Of a DNA stretch of 64,000 nucleotides, positions 47,837 to 57,086 are shown piece after piece. Each line of letters begins with the position of its first letter. Within the stretch, counting starts at the first letter, position 1. The position numbers were made by a program, and so were the translations under genes. The stretch lies in contig CAVUZG010000005.1 of the NCBI GenBank assembly GCA_963745945.1, positions 65,732 through 129,731 of the forward strand. The letters run 5' to 3'. The notes beneath the pieces are model-generated. The model was not told the origin of the DNA, searched no databases, and saw nothing but the letters and a program-made list of their open reading frames with translations. The DNA is from DATFVA01 sp963745945. GTDB taxonomy: Bacteria; Bacteroidota; Ignavibacteria; Ignavibacteriales; Ignavibacteriaceae.

Positions 47837-50203
47837 TTATTCAGAATCGCTGCTCATCGAATAAGGAAGTTTCATATTTTTAGCCCATTCTTTATTTGGT
47901 TTTGAGCTCATATTAAATACGAGTTTTGCGCCGTTAATAATATCTTTGTGAAGAATAAAACTATTGTGATAATCTTCTCCATTTAAGGTTATAGACTGAA
48001 TATAAATATTTTTATCGGAGAGATTTTTGGCTTCAATAAAAAACTGTTTCCCGTTTTCAAGATTGATAACCGCACTCTGCACACACGGACTTCCGAAAAC
48101 ATACTGGTTACTTCCCGGTGCTACAGGATAAAAACCCATGGAACTGAAAATATACCAGGCAGACATCTGTCCGCAGTCATCGTTACCACAGAGTCCGTCC
48201 GGTTTACTTCTGTACATTGTATCAACTATCTGATGAATACGTTCCTGTGTACGCCATGGTTCGCCCGCATAAACGTACATATACGGAACGTGATGGCTCG
48301 GTTCATTACCGTGTACATAATTACCAATCATACCAGCTTTTGTTACATCTTCGGTTTCGGCAATACTTTCATCAGAAACCTGCATTGTAAAAAGTGAATC
48401 AAGCCAGGTAATAAGTTTATTTTTTCCGCCTAATAACTTTATAAAGCCTTCTATATCCTGCGGAACATAAAGTGAATAATTCCACGAGTTGCCTTCAATA
48501 AAACCCTGGCCGTCAGTACTCAAAGGATTAAATTCGGCTTTCCAGCTTCCATCAGAATTCTTTGCCCGCATAAACCCGGTTTTTTTATCGAATATATTTT
48601 TATATGATTCTGCACGCTTCAGAAATTCATTGTATAACTTCTTTTTGCCTAGCGCTTTTGCAAATCTTGAAATAGTCCAGTCGTCAAAAGCATATTCAAG
48701 TGTTTTTGAAGCAGAATAAGGATTCAAATCCTCCGGTACATATCCATACTTTTTATAATAACTTATCCCGTCGTACGGATCGTAAGATGCACTTGCAACA
48801 ACTGCATCAAGAGCCTCATCAACGTTATATCCAATTATTCCTTTCATATAAGCATCAACAATTACCGGTACAGCGTGATAACCAATCATACACCAGTTTT
48901 CGTTACTATAGTGAGACCATATTGGTAGAATTTTATGTACACTCTGTTCATAGTGTAAGAGCATAGAATTAATAATATCATTTGTTTTCTGCTGCTGTAA
49001 AATTGTAAAAAGGGGATGAAGAGCGCGGTAAGTATCCCACAAAGAAAAAATTGTATAATCTTTAAAACCGTCTGCGGTGTATATATTCTGATCAAGTCCG
49101 CGGTATTGCCCGTTAACATCTGAGTAAACAATAGGTGCAAGAAAACTATGATACATTGCTGTATAAAAATTTATTTTACGATCTTCACTCGCTTCAATTT
49201 GTATTTTCGATAATTCCTTATTCCATTCTGCTTTTGCTTCATCTTTTATTTTATCAAAATCCCATCCCGGATTTTCAGCTTCAAGGTTTTCAAGAGCATT
49301 GTTTGTACTTACAGCAGATAAACCAAACTTGATCAGTATATTTTCACCTTCCCGGGTGGTGAAATCAAAATGCGCTTTTACATTTTGTCCCGCTCTTTCC
49401 GGAAAATTCTCATCCTGGTTCCACTTTCTCCAGAATCCTTTATAAATAAGTTTCTCATCATCATGTAATCCGTAAGATTTTATTGGTTTGGAGAACACCA
49501 TTGCAAAGTAGAGCAATCTGGTTCTTGCCCATCCGTTTGTCTGCCTGTAACCGGTAACCAGTGTATCATTCTCTACTCTCACCGACGACCAGACTACCTT
49601 ACCATCGTAATTATAAATCCCGCTGTTCATATCGAGAATGATATGTGCACTATCAGATTTTGGAAAAGTATATTTATGAAATCCCGAATGTGTAGTTGCT
49701 GTCAATTCCGCATTGATATTATAGTCATCCAGCTTAACAGCATAATATCCCGGATGTGCTTCTTCTGTTGTATGAGAGAATCCTGATCTATAACCGCTTT
49801 CAGGATTGTCCGCTGTTCCGGGATTCAATTGTAGTTTACCTACAGTCGGCATAATTAAAAAATCTCCAAGATCCGAGTGACCCGTTCCGCTGAAATGAGT
49901 ATGGCTGAATCCGACTATTGTTTTATCATCATACTGGTAACCCGCGCAGTAACGGTAAACATCGGGATTGTATCCGTTGCCGTAGCTGTAGTAAACTGTG
50001 TCTGTTTCAGGACTAAGCTGTACCATGCCGAAAGGAACCACAGCTCCGGGAAAAGTATGTCCCATTTCCTCAGTACCTATAAATGGATTCACATAATCGG
50101 CAGGAGATTTACTTTGCGGGGAACTATTTGTTTCAGGTTCAGCGTGGAAACCTGAAAATGTTATAAATAAGGAAATACAAAAAAGGGTGGCTAAAATCTT
50201 CAT
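47837..50203 (-). CDS. GH92 family alpha-mannosidase
   Basis: 788 residues from the ATG at 50203, which starts directly at a signal peptide (MKILATLFCISLF). YVNPFIGTEEMGHTFPGA, GYQYDDKTIVGFSHTHFSGTG and a C-terminal GNDDCGQMSAWYIFSSMGFY with FGSP are GH92 landmarks. These Ca2+-dependent exo-alpha-1,2-mannosidases trim mannans and N-glycans in the periplasm. An open frame runs 26 codons further upstream but looks like leader. No other sugar-utilisation gene is adjacent. Confidence 0.92.
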   Translation of the reverse strand: MKILATLFCISLFITFSGFHAEPETNSSPQSKSPADYVNPFIGTEEMGHTFPGAVVPFGMVQLSPETDTVYYSYGNGYNPDVYRYCAGYQYDDKTIVGFSHTHFSGTGHSDLGDFLIMPTVGKLQLNPGTADNPESGYRSGFSHTTEEAHPGYYAVKLDDYNINAELTATTHSGFHKYTFPKSDSAHIILDMNSGIYNYDGKVVWSSVRVENDTLVTGYRQTNGWARTRLLYFAMVFSKPIKSYGLHDDEKLIYKGFWRKWNQDENFPERAGQNVKAHFDFTTREGENILIKFGLSAVSTNNALENLEAENPGWDFDKIKDEAKAEWNKELSKIQIEASEDRKINFYTAMYHSFLAPIVYSDVNGQYRGLDQNIYTADGFKDYTIFSLWDTYRALHPLFTILQQQKTNDIINSMLLHYEQSVHKILPIWSHYSNENWCMIGYHAVPVIVDAYMKGIIGYNVDEALDAVVASASYDPYDGISYYKKYGYVPEDLNPYSASKTLEYAFDDWTISRFAKALGKKKLYNEFLKRAESYKNIFDKKTGFMRAKNSDGSWKAEFNPLSTDGQGFIEGNSWNYSLYVPQDIEGFIKLLGGKNKLITWLDSLFTMQVSDESIAETEDVTKAGMIGNYVHGNEPSHHVPYMYVYAGEPWRTQERIHQIVDTMYRSKPDGLCGNDDCGQMSAWYIFSSMGFYPVAPGSNQYVFGSPCVQSAVINLENGKQFFIEAKNLSDKNIYIQSITLNGEDYHNSFILHKDIINGAKLVFNMSSKPNKEWAKNMKLPYSMSSDSE

Positions 50204-50470
50204 CGACCTATTCTCTCCGGATTTATAAAGGATGTGCTCAAATATTAAGAATGTTTTCTTAGTACCAGAATAATTCTTCAAATAAAATATAAAATAATAT
50301 TTTTTAAGACATATATAGTATCTTAATTTTTTACTTACTTATACAATTATGAAAAATAAAATATCTTACACTTTTAAGAGGTAACTTCAAGTTATAAAGC
50401 AAGATCAGGGAAAGCCTGCCAGGGTCTTTCGCATTTGTCTTTGCTGAGGAGAATATTAAGCTTTTATCAT

Positions 50471-51046
50471 TCAGACTCTTAGTGAACCGCGGAAACCCCT
50501 TGCGGCATAATAGGATTCCGCCCCGTTGTGATAAACAAATACAGTATCATAGCGGCGATCACAAAAAATAGCCCCGCCAAGTTTTCTTATCTCAGCAGGT
50601 GTTTTAACCCAGCTTGAAGTTTTCAAATCAAATTCTCCAAGTTTCTGCAGTTCCCGGTATTGTTCTTCTGTTAAAAGTTCAATGCCCATGGCAGCAGCCA
50701 TATCAACAGCGTTATTTTTTGGTTTATGTTCTTTCCTTGACTCCAGGGCTTCCCGGTCGTAACAAAGACTTCTTCTGTCCTTAGGACTTTCTGCTGAACA
50801 ATCATAAAAGATATATTCGTCTTTCTTTTTGTCATAACCAACAACATCCGGTTCACCGCCTGTTCTTTCCATCTCATTGAGCGACCAAAGTTTTTCAGTA
50901 TTTTTCTCAAGCTTAGTCCGCACTTTAGACCATTCAATGCCCTTATGGCGATTCATATTTTTCTCAAAACGGGCTTCCAATATTTTAAGCACTTCTTCAC
51001 GATGATTTAGTGACAACTCTTTTTTAGTGTTCTTTATTTTGGTCAT
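50471..51046 (-). CDS. DUF4256 family protein
   Basis: 191 residues, matching the compact family that ends in GGAIFCDRRYDTVFVYHNGA and YYAARGFRGSLRV. VVGYDKKKDEYIFYDCSAES and MAAAMGIELLTEEQYRELQ are also typical. No activity is established. It is the last ordinary chromosomal gene before the cassette array. Confidence 0.8.
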   Translation of the reverse strand: MTKIKNTKKELSLNHREEVLKILEARFEKNMNRHKGIEWSKVRTKLEKNTEKLWSLNEMERTGGEPDVVGYDKKKDEYIFYDCSAESPKDRRSLCYDREALESRKEHKPKNNAVDMAAAMGIELLTEEQYRELQKLGEFDLKTSSWVKTPAEIRKLGGAIFCDRRYDTVFVYHNGAESYYAARGFRGSLRV

Positions 51047-51199
51047 ATTTTTATATTACCTCTGTTGAAACGTTGTGTAAAAATATATTTCCCTGAATAT
51101 TTTTCAAAAACTAATTATCCAAAGCATCAAGAATATCTGACAACTTTTCTATTATCGCAAGGGAATTTATTCTGTTCAATTATTAATATTGAAATAAAA

Positions 51200-51543
51200 T
51201 TATATCGGCGTGGCTTCTAAACACATTCCCTAATAGCAATGTTAAATGCTGATTATTTAATCCCAATTTGTCGGGATGCATAACTTTCATTGATAGAAAA
51301 GTTGACAAGTTGATTTGTAAGAATAACCGCTGAAAACAAAGCAGAACACCTGTAAGAATTATCTGAATGGGAATTGTAATTTTTTTGTAGCTCAGGACTC
51401 CAGTTCTGAGTTTTTTCATCTAAATCCCACAGGATTTATTTTCATAAACTACTTAGGATAAAATACCAAAAGAAAATGGGAACTTAAAAAATTGTACAAT
51501 CCTAAACCGTTTCGGCGGTCAGCTTGATGGGCTTGATATGTGC
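51200..51543 (-). repeat. Decayed attC-like site, left end of the large array
   Basis: The right part (51505-51543), AACCGTTTCGGCGGTCAGCT then TGATGGGC and TTGATATGTGC, matches the right arm at 63124-63162, and its inner part ACTACTTAGGATAAAATACC also matches that site. The left arm, TATATCGGCGTGGCTTC, is only weakly similar. There is no gene in 51047-51551. Confidence 0.4.
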
Positions 51544-51551
51544 TACTTCCT

Positions 51552-52727
51552 CTAGTCTTGCCTGAAAGGTTTGTTTTTCCCAATATCAATTGGGGCGTGT
51601 GGATAAAACACTTCACGATTCTGAAATGATATAATATCCGGTTTTTGAATAACACCGGCATCAATATTCACCGCTTGCCGAATGGTTTCATTTTGTTGCC
51701 AGCTTTTATGCCCTTCTAACACGGTTGGCAAATGAACAATGAGAGCAGCCGAGATAAACCGTGAGGCACTTTCCCATAGATAACTCGGTGTATGATCCAC
51801 TGCGTAATAATCTACATTTTCAATTTTTAACATAGGATTTTTAAATGTAGTTGGTTTGGCAAAAAAGAAACCGATACCCTCATCGCAACTGACGTTAACA
51901 ATAAGGCAGCCTGGCTTCAGATAAGACATTTCATCTTCAGTAACGAAAAGGAGAGGATGATCCGGTTCCTGCTGGGTTCCGTTAACAATGATTTCTGATT
52001 GGTTGATCAGATCAGACAATGGTTGTTCAGTTCCATCGTGCTCTAACAACAACATGCGCGCTTCTCCTTCATTGCCTTCCCGAATGCGTACATAGTTACA
52101 ATCAAGCACTTCCTCATGTACCTCATGGTCGGGACGTTGAATGCAAATTGTAATATCCCTGAAGCCGTGTGCTTTTAGTGCGTATATTGCGCCACGGCTG
52201 ACCGCACCAAAACTAAAAATGATAACTTTGCGTTGGTTACCGTAATGTCCGTCGATTCCTTTCAGTTGCAGAGCATGTAATACAGCGCAATAGCCTGGCA
52301 TTTCGTTGTTTTTATAAAAAGTGTGGCGGCCAATCTGTCCGTTAGGTCCTCAGACAAACATATCCTCAAATGCGATAAGTGTCTGCTTGCGATCGATCGC
52401 GACCTGGGTGTGCGACCTCTGCTGCACACAATGCGGATAACCCCAAAGAATTCCACTTTCACATAGTTCTTCAAAATCTGCTAACGTTGGTTTGGCAAGA
52501 ATTACATTCCCGATATTGGCCAGTAGTTCGTGGCGTGCAGCAACTCCACCCGACTGATCAGACATTTCTGAATCGGAAATACCAAATGGTGCTCCATAAC
52601 CTTCCTCAAATATCAGTTGACGACGAATTTTCTCGGGAAGGCGTATCAGATGTTCCGGATGGATTGGAATGCGTCGCTCATCCTCTTTTCTTGAAGTACC
52701 AATGACTCCAAATTTTAATTTGTTCAT
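51552..52727 (-). pseudogene. Alanine dehydrogenase / carboxyethylornithine synthase-like gene with in-frame TGA
   Basis: From the ATG at 52727, LKFGVIGTSRKEDERRIPIHPEHL begins an AlaDH/PNT N-terminal domain, with FEEGYGAPFGISD and VILAKPT. A TGA at 52350-52352 interrupts after AFEDMFV, but the same frame continues with GPNGQIGRHTFYKNNEMPGY and the NAD domain (VIIFSFGAVSRGAIYALKAHGF) to 51552. The whole is about 391 codons, the family length. This looks like a Trp (TGG to TGA) nonsense mutation. The gene is visibly more GC-rich than its neighbours. The enzyme family makes N5-(1-carboxyethyl)ornithine or alanine by reductive NAD(P)H chemistry. Confidence 0.7.
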
Positions 52728-52765
52728 ATATTTCCCTTCTTTTTACGAAAACTTACTTTTGTGAT

Positions 52766-53109
52766 TATATCGGGTTTTTTTCAAAAGCCTAATGTAATAG
52801 TTCTATAAGATTACGTAATCTTTTTCAAAACGATGTCTCCAATCGCCATATTAAACAATGATTAAAAACTCTCTCGTTTGATATTAAAAAGAAAAAAAAT
52901 ATCTGCACATCTAAATGCTGATCTTGACACGGGTTTATCGTTGTTAGTTCAGGGTATGATCCACATCCTGGGAAGCGCACAGAAATTTAAGAAGTACAAA
53001 CAAGTACATAGCGGCATGTTACATTAAAACACAACTGCCACAATTGAGATCTCAGTGTTAATTAATATTTACTTAACTGTCAGTTCCTGGCTGATTAAAG
53101 GGGTTATAC
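52766..53109 (-). repeat. Probable attC-like site, decayed
   Basis: The right arm, CTGGCTGATTAAAG then GGGTTATACG (53088-53109), is the same type as at 17191-17215 and 55137-55158, including ACTTAACTGTCAG inside it. A left arm may begin at ATTATATCGGG (52764). No gene is visible in 52728-53196. Confidence 0.4.
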
Positions 53110-53167
53110 GCTAATAATTTTTGACTAACAATACTATCTTCTTTATATCAATCGAGGTCCATGCCCG

Positions 53168-53195
53168 GCATAACGGGTGCAATGATTTGTTATGC
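53168..53195 (-). repeat. Minimal R''-R' hairpin
   Basis: GCATAAC (53168) and GTTATGC (53195) form a perfect 7-bp inverted repeat only 14 bp apart. It looks like an attC reduced to its two R cores. It touches the stop of the 140-residue gene at 53197, where a cassette R'' core belongs. Confidence 0.35.
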
Positions 53196-53196
53196 T

Positions 53197-53619
53197 TTAC
53201 ATCTTTTTCTTTTCTTCAGTTATTTCAATTTCTACTTTACCTTTATCGACTTTAAGATATATTTCATTCAACTTACTTGTATTTAAAACAATTGTTTTTC
53301 TATCATTTCTTATTTTTACAGATTCGTCTGTAATTTGAGGATCTAATTTATAAGTTCTAATACTTTTAGGGCCTATCTCATTCTCAGATCTTTCTTTGCC
53401 TTTGTAATAAGCACTTCTATAAACTATAGATTCTTTGTCGAGAATATTATTCAGGGAAATTACAACTCTTTTGATTTTATTAATATCAATACCCAATTTT
53501 AGCTCATTCCCTTCACTAACAATCTGCTTAAAAGGGAGTTTAATGTTTTGATCCTGCGAAAAGCTATTCATGGTAGAAACTAGAATTATGACCATTGCTA
53601 ACGTCATTTTTATCATCAT
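53197..53619 (-). CDS. Small secreted cassette protein, unknown
   Basis: 140 residues. Signal peptide (MMIKMTLAMVIILVSTMNSF). The mature part has ELKLGIDINKIKRVVISLNN and KVEIEITEEKKKM and looks beta-rich; no family recognised. A strong AAGGAGGAG ribosome-binding site precedes the ATG at 53619. The 155 bp upstream hold no gene and then an attC-like site at 53775. Confidence 0.6.
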   Translation of the reverse strand: MMIKMTLAMVIILVSTMNSFSQDQNIKLPFKQIVSEGNELKLGIDINKIKRVVISLNNILDKESIVYRSAYYKGKERSENEIGPKSIRTYKLDPQITDESVKIRNDRKTIVLNTSKLNEIYLKVDKGKVEIEITEEKKKM

Positions 53620-53774
53620 TTTCTCCTCCTTAATATTAACTAAATGAAAATAAAACAGTTATTCTACTTTTGTATACTTCAATATAGCAAAGTAATATTT
53701 GCGAAAATCATTTATTCAATCTTGATAAATTGCTAAATATTAAAGACTTAAAATATTGCGCTCTCATAAAAAAA

Positions 53775-53901
53775 GTATAACTACGTTGCCGATAAGCGAC
53801 TCCCGGCTTGCCAGTCTCTTGCTGTGAGCGACTAACATTAAAATTTATAAACTGCCAAATGTGGAAATGCTGTGGGTTTGAGCAGCTTGATGGACAATTA
53901 C
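53775..53901 (-). repeat. attC-like site, partly decayed
   Basis: The left arm GTATAACTACGTTGCCGAT then AAGCGACTCCC matches the family well. The right arm (GGTTTGAGCAGCTTGATGG) keeps the TCAAG bulge segment but its R'' core is degenerate. About 127 bp. The gap 53620-53957 holds this and the 140-residue gene's upstream region. Confidence 0.45.
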
Positions 53902-53957
53902 TATTTCTTGTTTATATACTAAAAATATTAATTAATAAGTTCTCCAAGTATTTTGGT

Positions 53958-54506
53958 TTAAAAAGTAACAGAAGGTGTTCTCCAAGTTTCCTTATTATTT
54001 ACTATACCTTGCTTATAATCCAATAACTCAAGTCTTTTCGGTACCACTTGAATTAGTAGATAATCTTCCTTGCGATTTTTATAAAAGCGGCTCCATCCAT
54101 CCTTCCACAAACTATCTTTTTTACTTTGATCATTAACAATTCTAGCGGTACCGATAATTGATACATAGCCTACACCTTTATTTCCTGTATAGTAAAGGGT
54201 TACTTTTTGATTGTTTCTGATTTCATTTACTTTTCTGCTTTTAGGGTTTGTCGCTAACCAAACAATCCACTTCTCGTCTGGTTGAAAAGGGTCCATAGTT
54301 CTTGCGTGAGGGTAGCCTGTACTATCAATCGTGATCAGTGCGCAATATTTTACGTTTTCTATATACTGGCGTGCAACAGACAATAGAGTATCACGCTCCG
54401 AATTTGATAATTCAGATTCCTGAGCATATATATTTCTCCCGGGCAGATAAAGAAAGAAAATAAATACGAATATAAGAGAACAAAAATATTTGAATCCGGA
54501 ATTCAT
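53958..54506 (-). CDS. Exported pyridoxamine 5'-phosphate oxidase-like protein
   Basis: 182 residues. Signal peptide (about 1-26, FIFFLYLPGRNIYAQ), then a split-barrel flavin-binding domain: YCALITIDSTGYPHARTMDP, KWIVWLATNPKSRKVNEI, VTLYYTG and a C-terminal LIQVVPKRLELLDYKQG. Family members bind FMN, F420 or heme; export is unusual. The ATG at 54506 has GGAGG 5 nt upstream; a GTG at 54512 is less likely. Only gene of its cassette. Confidence 0.8.
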   Translation of the reverse strand: MNSGFKYFCSLIFVFIFFLYLPGRNIYAQESELSNSERDTLLSVARQYIENVKYCALITIDSTGYPHARTMDPFQPDEKWIVWLATNPKSRKVNEIRNNQKVTLYYTGNKGVGYVSIIGTARIVNDQSKKDSLWKDGWSRFYKNRKEDYLLIQVVPKRLELLDYKQGIVNNKETWRTPSVTF

Positions 54507-54587
54507 AATCACCTCCTGTTTCTAAGTTAATTGCTTGAGTTGGAATATTCAATTATCGTTATATATAATATAAACATTTCTGTTATT

Positions 54588-54645
54588 TGCCTAATGGCAG
54601 GCAGGCAAACTGCCAATTGTTATAATAAATTGTGATTGTTCAATC
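54588..54645 (-). repeat. Truncated attC-like left arm
   Basis: TTGCCTAATGGCAGGCAGGC followed by AACTGCCAATTGTTATAAT resembles the left arms at 58999 and 62470-62486. No right arm is recognisable before the next gene, and palindromic GGCAGGCAGGC material is inserted. Confidence 0.35.
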
Positions 54646-54647
54646 AG

Positions 54648-54670
54648 AATCCTCTTTGCTAAAGAGGATT
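54648..54670 (-). terminator. Hairpin after the glycine-rich gene
   Basis: AATCCTCTTT, 3-nt loop, AAAGAGGATT: a perfect 10-bp stem touching the stop codon of the minus-strand gene. No T run follows, so termination may be weak or the hairpin may stabilise the mRNA end. Confidence 0.5.
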
Positions 54671-54900
54671 TATTCTAAATCTTCATTTGGATCGCTTTTA
54701 TCCGGATTGCCAAACAACTGAACAATCTTCTTACCGAAAACCAAAGATATAGTTACTCCTATTGCGATGCCTATGGAAATTCCAAGACCCATATCGATAC
54801 TCTCAAATATAGCTCCTAAGGCGGCTCCAAAAGCACCACCGAAACCGGCACCAAATACTAAGATCGTTTCACTTTTTTTGGTTGATTTATTATTTCCCAA
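54670..54900 (-). CDS. Small glycine-zipper membrane protein (cassette)
   Basis: 76 residues from a TTG at 54900 with AAGGAG about 10 nt upstream. GAGFGGAFGAALGAIFESID and GLGISIGIAIGVTISLVFG are glycine-zipper helices; the tail is acidic (NPDKSDPNEDLE). Similar in design to the 52-residue protein at 14566. Function unknown; membrane insertion inferred. Confidence 0.6.
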   Translation of the reverse strand: MGNNKSTKKSETILVFGAGFGGAFGAALGAIFESIDMGLGISIGIAIGVTISLVFGKKIVQLFGNPDKSDPNEDLE

Positions 54901-55009
54901 TTATAACGTTCTCCTTTATAAATTAAAATTGTACAAGTTTGCAGTACGAAGTTGCAAATGGATCTTTACTATCTTTTCTTTTTTCCATAATCCTTTTTCT
55001 ATTTTTTAG

Positions 55010-55158
55010 CATATAACAGTGTTGTTGCAAAGGCGCAGGCCAGAATAGTAAAGCCAGGTTAGTCAAATAATTTTTTATTAAACCCTTTGTCGAGGGATTA
55101 TTTTATCCCAATGATTTTTTATTTACTTATGTGCCTCTGGCTGATTAAACAGGTTATG
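55010..55158 (-). repeat. attC-like site
   Basis: 149 bp from CATATAAC (55010-55017) to GTTATG (55153-55158). The right arm is the CTGGCTGATTAAACAGG type shared with 17200 and 53100; L-arm pairing is partial (GGC/GCC). Confidence 0.6.
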
Positions 55159-55165
55159 TGCATTT

Positions 55166-55327
55166 TTATTCTTCTTTTCTTTCACCAAAAGGTTCAACTT
55201 GTTCAATCGTATTTTTATGTGCTTCAATATCACCTATTATATCTTGACTTTTTATTAATAGACATTCTGATCGAAGCAATTTGTCCCGTTTTGCAGGAAG
55301 AATCTCAAGATTAGTATATACAATTTT
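55166..55327 (-). pseudogene. Start-less open frame, remnant
   Basis: 53 codons with coding-like composition (YTNLEILPAKRDKLLRSECL, IIGDIEAHKNTIEQ) stop 8 bp before an attC core, where a cassette gene normally ends. There is no start codon; an in-frame stop lies just upstream. It may be the 3' end of a cassette gene cut by a deletion when the phosphatase gene came to lie beside it. Confidence 0.35.
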
Positions 55328-55399
55328 TTAGATATTCACTTCGTTAAAGATGACAAAACGCAAATTATAACTTTAGTTAAAAAATAATATTTATGATAA

Positions 55400-56524
55400 T
55401 TATAAACATCTGATTAATAAAATTGACTGATCATCTTTTTGTTTACCGTATGAAGCCAACTTGTTATTTATTTTTTCATAAATATGGGACAATTCATGAT
55501 TTCTGTTATTAAGAATAATCTGTTTTACTTTTTCCATTCCAAAGTTTTCATCCTTTTTATTTGACGTCTCTGTAATTCCATCAGTCAGTAATATGAATAA
55601 ATCATTCTTGTTGTAAACTGTGCTGTTTGTAGTATAATTAAAATCTTTTGTTGCCGCAATTGGAAGCTGCTTTATTATCAATTCATCAAAATTGTTTGAA
55701 TCATTTGCAAGTTTTAAAACCGGAAGATGACCTGCTGTTGAATATTCCACAGTATAATTTGAATTAAATTTTAAAAATGCACACGTAAGAAACATGTTTT
55801 TCTTTTTTAAATTATAAATTGTCTTGCTGGTTTCAGTTAAAATTGAACAAAGCGGTTCATCTTTGTTTAATAGAACCCGAATCGTGCTCTTAAACATCCC
55901 CATCATCGAACCTGCCGCAACTCCATGACCCGATACATCTGCAATATAACAAGTATGTGCAGCCTCATTTTCGAAAAAGTCAATTAAATCACCGCCGACT
56001 TCATCTGTAGGATTAGAAATACCAAATATTTCAAAACGGTTATTAACAATTTCAATTTTGGGAACAAGGTTCGAGTGAAGCTCCTGCGCAAGGTCCATTT
56101 CAGTCTGAAGCCGTAAATTTTTTATTCCCTCCTTATTTATAAATATAACAAGCAGTATATATCCCAGGACAAGTGTTACTAAAATTCCAAGAGCATCAAA
56201 AGACGCTCTTTGAAGAAATCCGGAAAGCGGTAATTGTTTAGCCCCGCTCCAGATGTTAATTCCAACTACAACCTGAAATAGGATAGTAAAAGGAAGAAAT
56301 TTAAGATTTCTAGTAAAAGAATAAACGTAGAATACTGCAACAATCCCTGAATAAAATACATTAATATAGAGCAGCAGTTCTGAAAATGAACCTTCTGAAA
56401 GCAGATCGATGATAAATCCGATTCCTGAAAATAAGAAGAATATCGCCGACACAAATATTAGATATCTTCCAAACGGTATATATTTCCAGAACTTTCTTTT
56501 TGGTAAAAAATAATTTTTTATCAA
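55400..56524 (-). CDS. Membrane PP2C-type (SpoIIE) phosphatase
   Basis: 374 residues. Five or six membrane helices (about 20-155), a short linker (LRLQTEMDLAQELHSNLVPK, about 163-182) and a PP2C/SpoIIE domain with DEVGGDLIDFFE, CYIADVSGHGVAAGSMMG and LFILLTDGITE metal-binding aspartates. It removes phosphate from serine/threonine, usually on an anti-sigma-factor antagonist. No such partner is adjacent. Start is TTG at 56524. It lies in a cassette unit between sites at 55158 and 56729. Confidence 0.88.
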   Translation of the reverse strand: MIKNYFLPKRKFWKYIPFGRYLIFVSAIFFLFSGIGFIIDLLSEGSFSELLLYINVFYSGIVAVFYVYSFTRNLKFLPFTILFQVVVGINIWSGAKQLPLSGFLQRASFDALGILVTLVLGYILLVIFINKEGIKNLRLQTEMDLAQELHSNLVPKIEIVNNRFEIFGISNPTDEVGGDLIDFFENEAAHTCYIADVSGHGVAAGSMMGMFKSTIRVLLNKDEPLCSILTETSKTIYNLKKKNMFLTCAFLKFNSNYTVEYSTAGHLPVLKLANDSNNFDELIIKQLPIAATKDFNYTTNSTVYNKNDLFILLTDGITETSNKKDENFGMEKVKQIILNNRNHELSHIYEKINNKLASYGKQKDDQSILLIRCL

Positions 56525-56728
56525 TTTAGTCTTCTAAATAAATTCTGAGATTCGTTATTTATAATTAAAATGCAAGGTTAGATTGATTGTTAATATATTG
56601 TATTTTTTTGATTCTTCGATAAGAAGATAAATAGATACAGTTGCAAAAGAAACTTTTCTTTAATAAAAAACTTCGGATATTGAATTTTTATTTGTATTTG
56701 TAAGAACCTCTTTAAATTTACTTGTGGA

Positions 56729-57017
56729 CTTAACGAAGTTGCGCCTAATCCGCCGCCCATAACTGACGGGCAGGTTAGAACCGAAACACCAATTGTTATG
56801 TCCCGACTAATCGGGATGCTTAAATTTCTTTGCAAGCAGGGTTTGCAAGTTAATTAATTTTGTCGAACACTTTGAATAAGTTAGCCGAAACAGACTGTCC
56901 CGATGGCTATCGGGAGAACGACTAACCCAAAAATTAATAAAATGCTAAATGCGCCCGCCTTGACTCGACGTCAAGTCGAGGCAGGAAATACGGCGTCCGC
57001 TTGATTGACTGGTTATA
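56729..57017 (-). repeat. attC site, long and mosaic
   Basis: 289 bp. The left arm (TTAACGAAGTTGCGCCTAAT then CCGCCGCCC) is of the type at 62420; the right arm (GGCGTCCGCTTGATTGACTGG) is of the type at 61366. The arms do not match each other (AATCCG against AAGCGG). The interior holds three palindromes: TCCCGACTAATCGGGA, CCCGATGGCTATCGGG and CTCGACTTGACGTCGAG. No gene in 56525-57086. Confidence 0.75.
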
Positions 57018-57035
57018 TTGCGATTCACTTTTCTA

Positions 57036-57062
57036 TTGCATTTATCATAATTATGATATAAT
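57036..57062 (+). promoter_or_regulatory. Promoter and operator of the second toxin-antitoxin module
   Basis: TTGCAT, 15 bp, TATAAT with the palindrome ATCATAATTATGAT at 57044-57057, identical in layout to 16343-16369. Confidence 0.55.
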
Positions 57063-57086
57063 TTTGACATAAACAAAGGAGTTAAA

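Noticed and set aside
52350..52352. TGA read as tryptophan or selenocysteine
   Set aside because: Other genes in the window use TGG for Trp, and TGA serves as an ordinary stop elsewhere, for example in the frames that break. No SECIS-like hairpin was recognised after the codon.
55087..55314. Plus-strand 75-codon frame
   Set aside because: It overlaps an attC arm and the antisense of a more coding-like minus-strand frame; composition is low-complexity.
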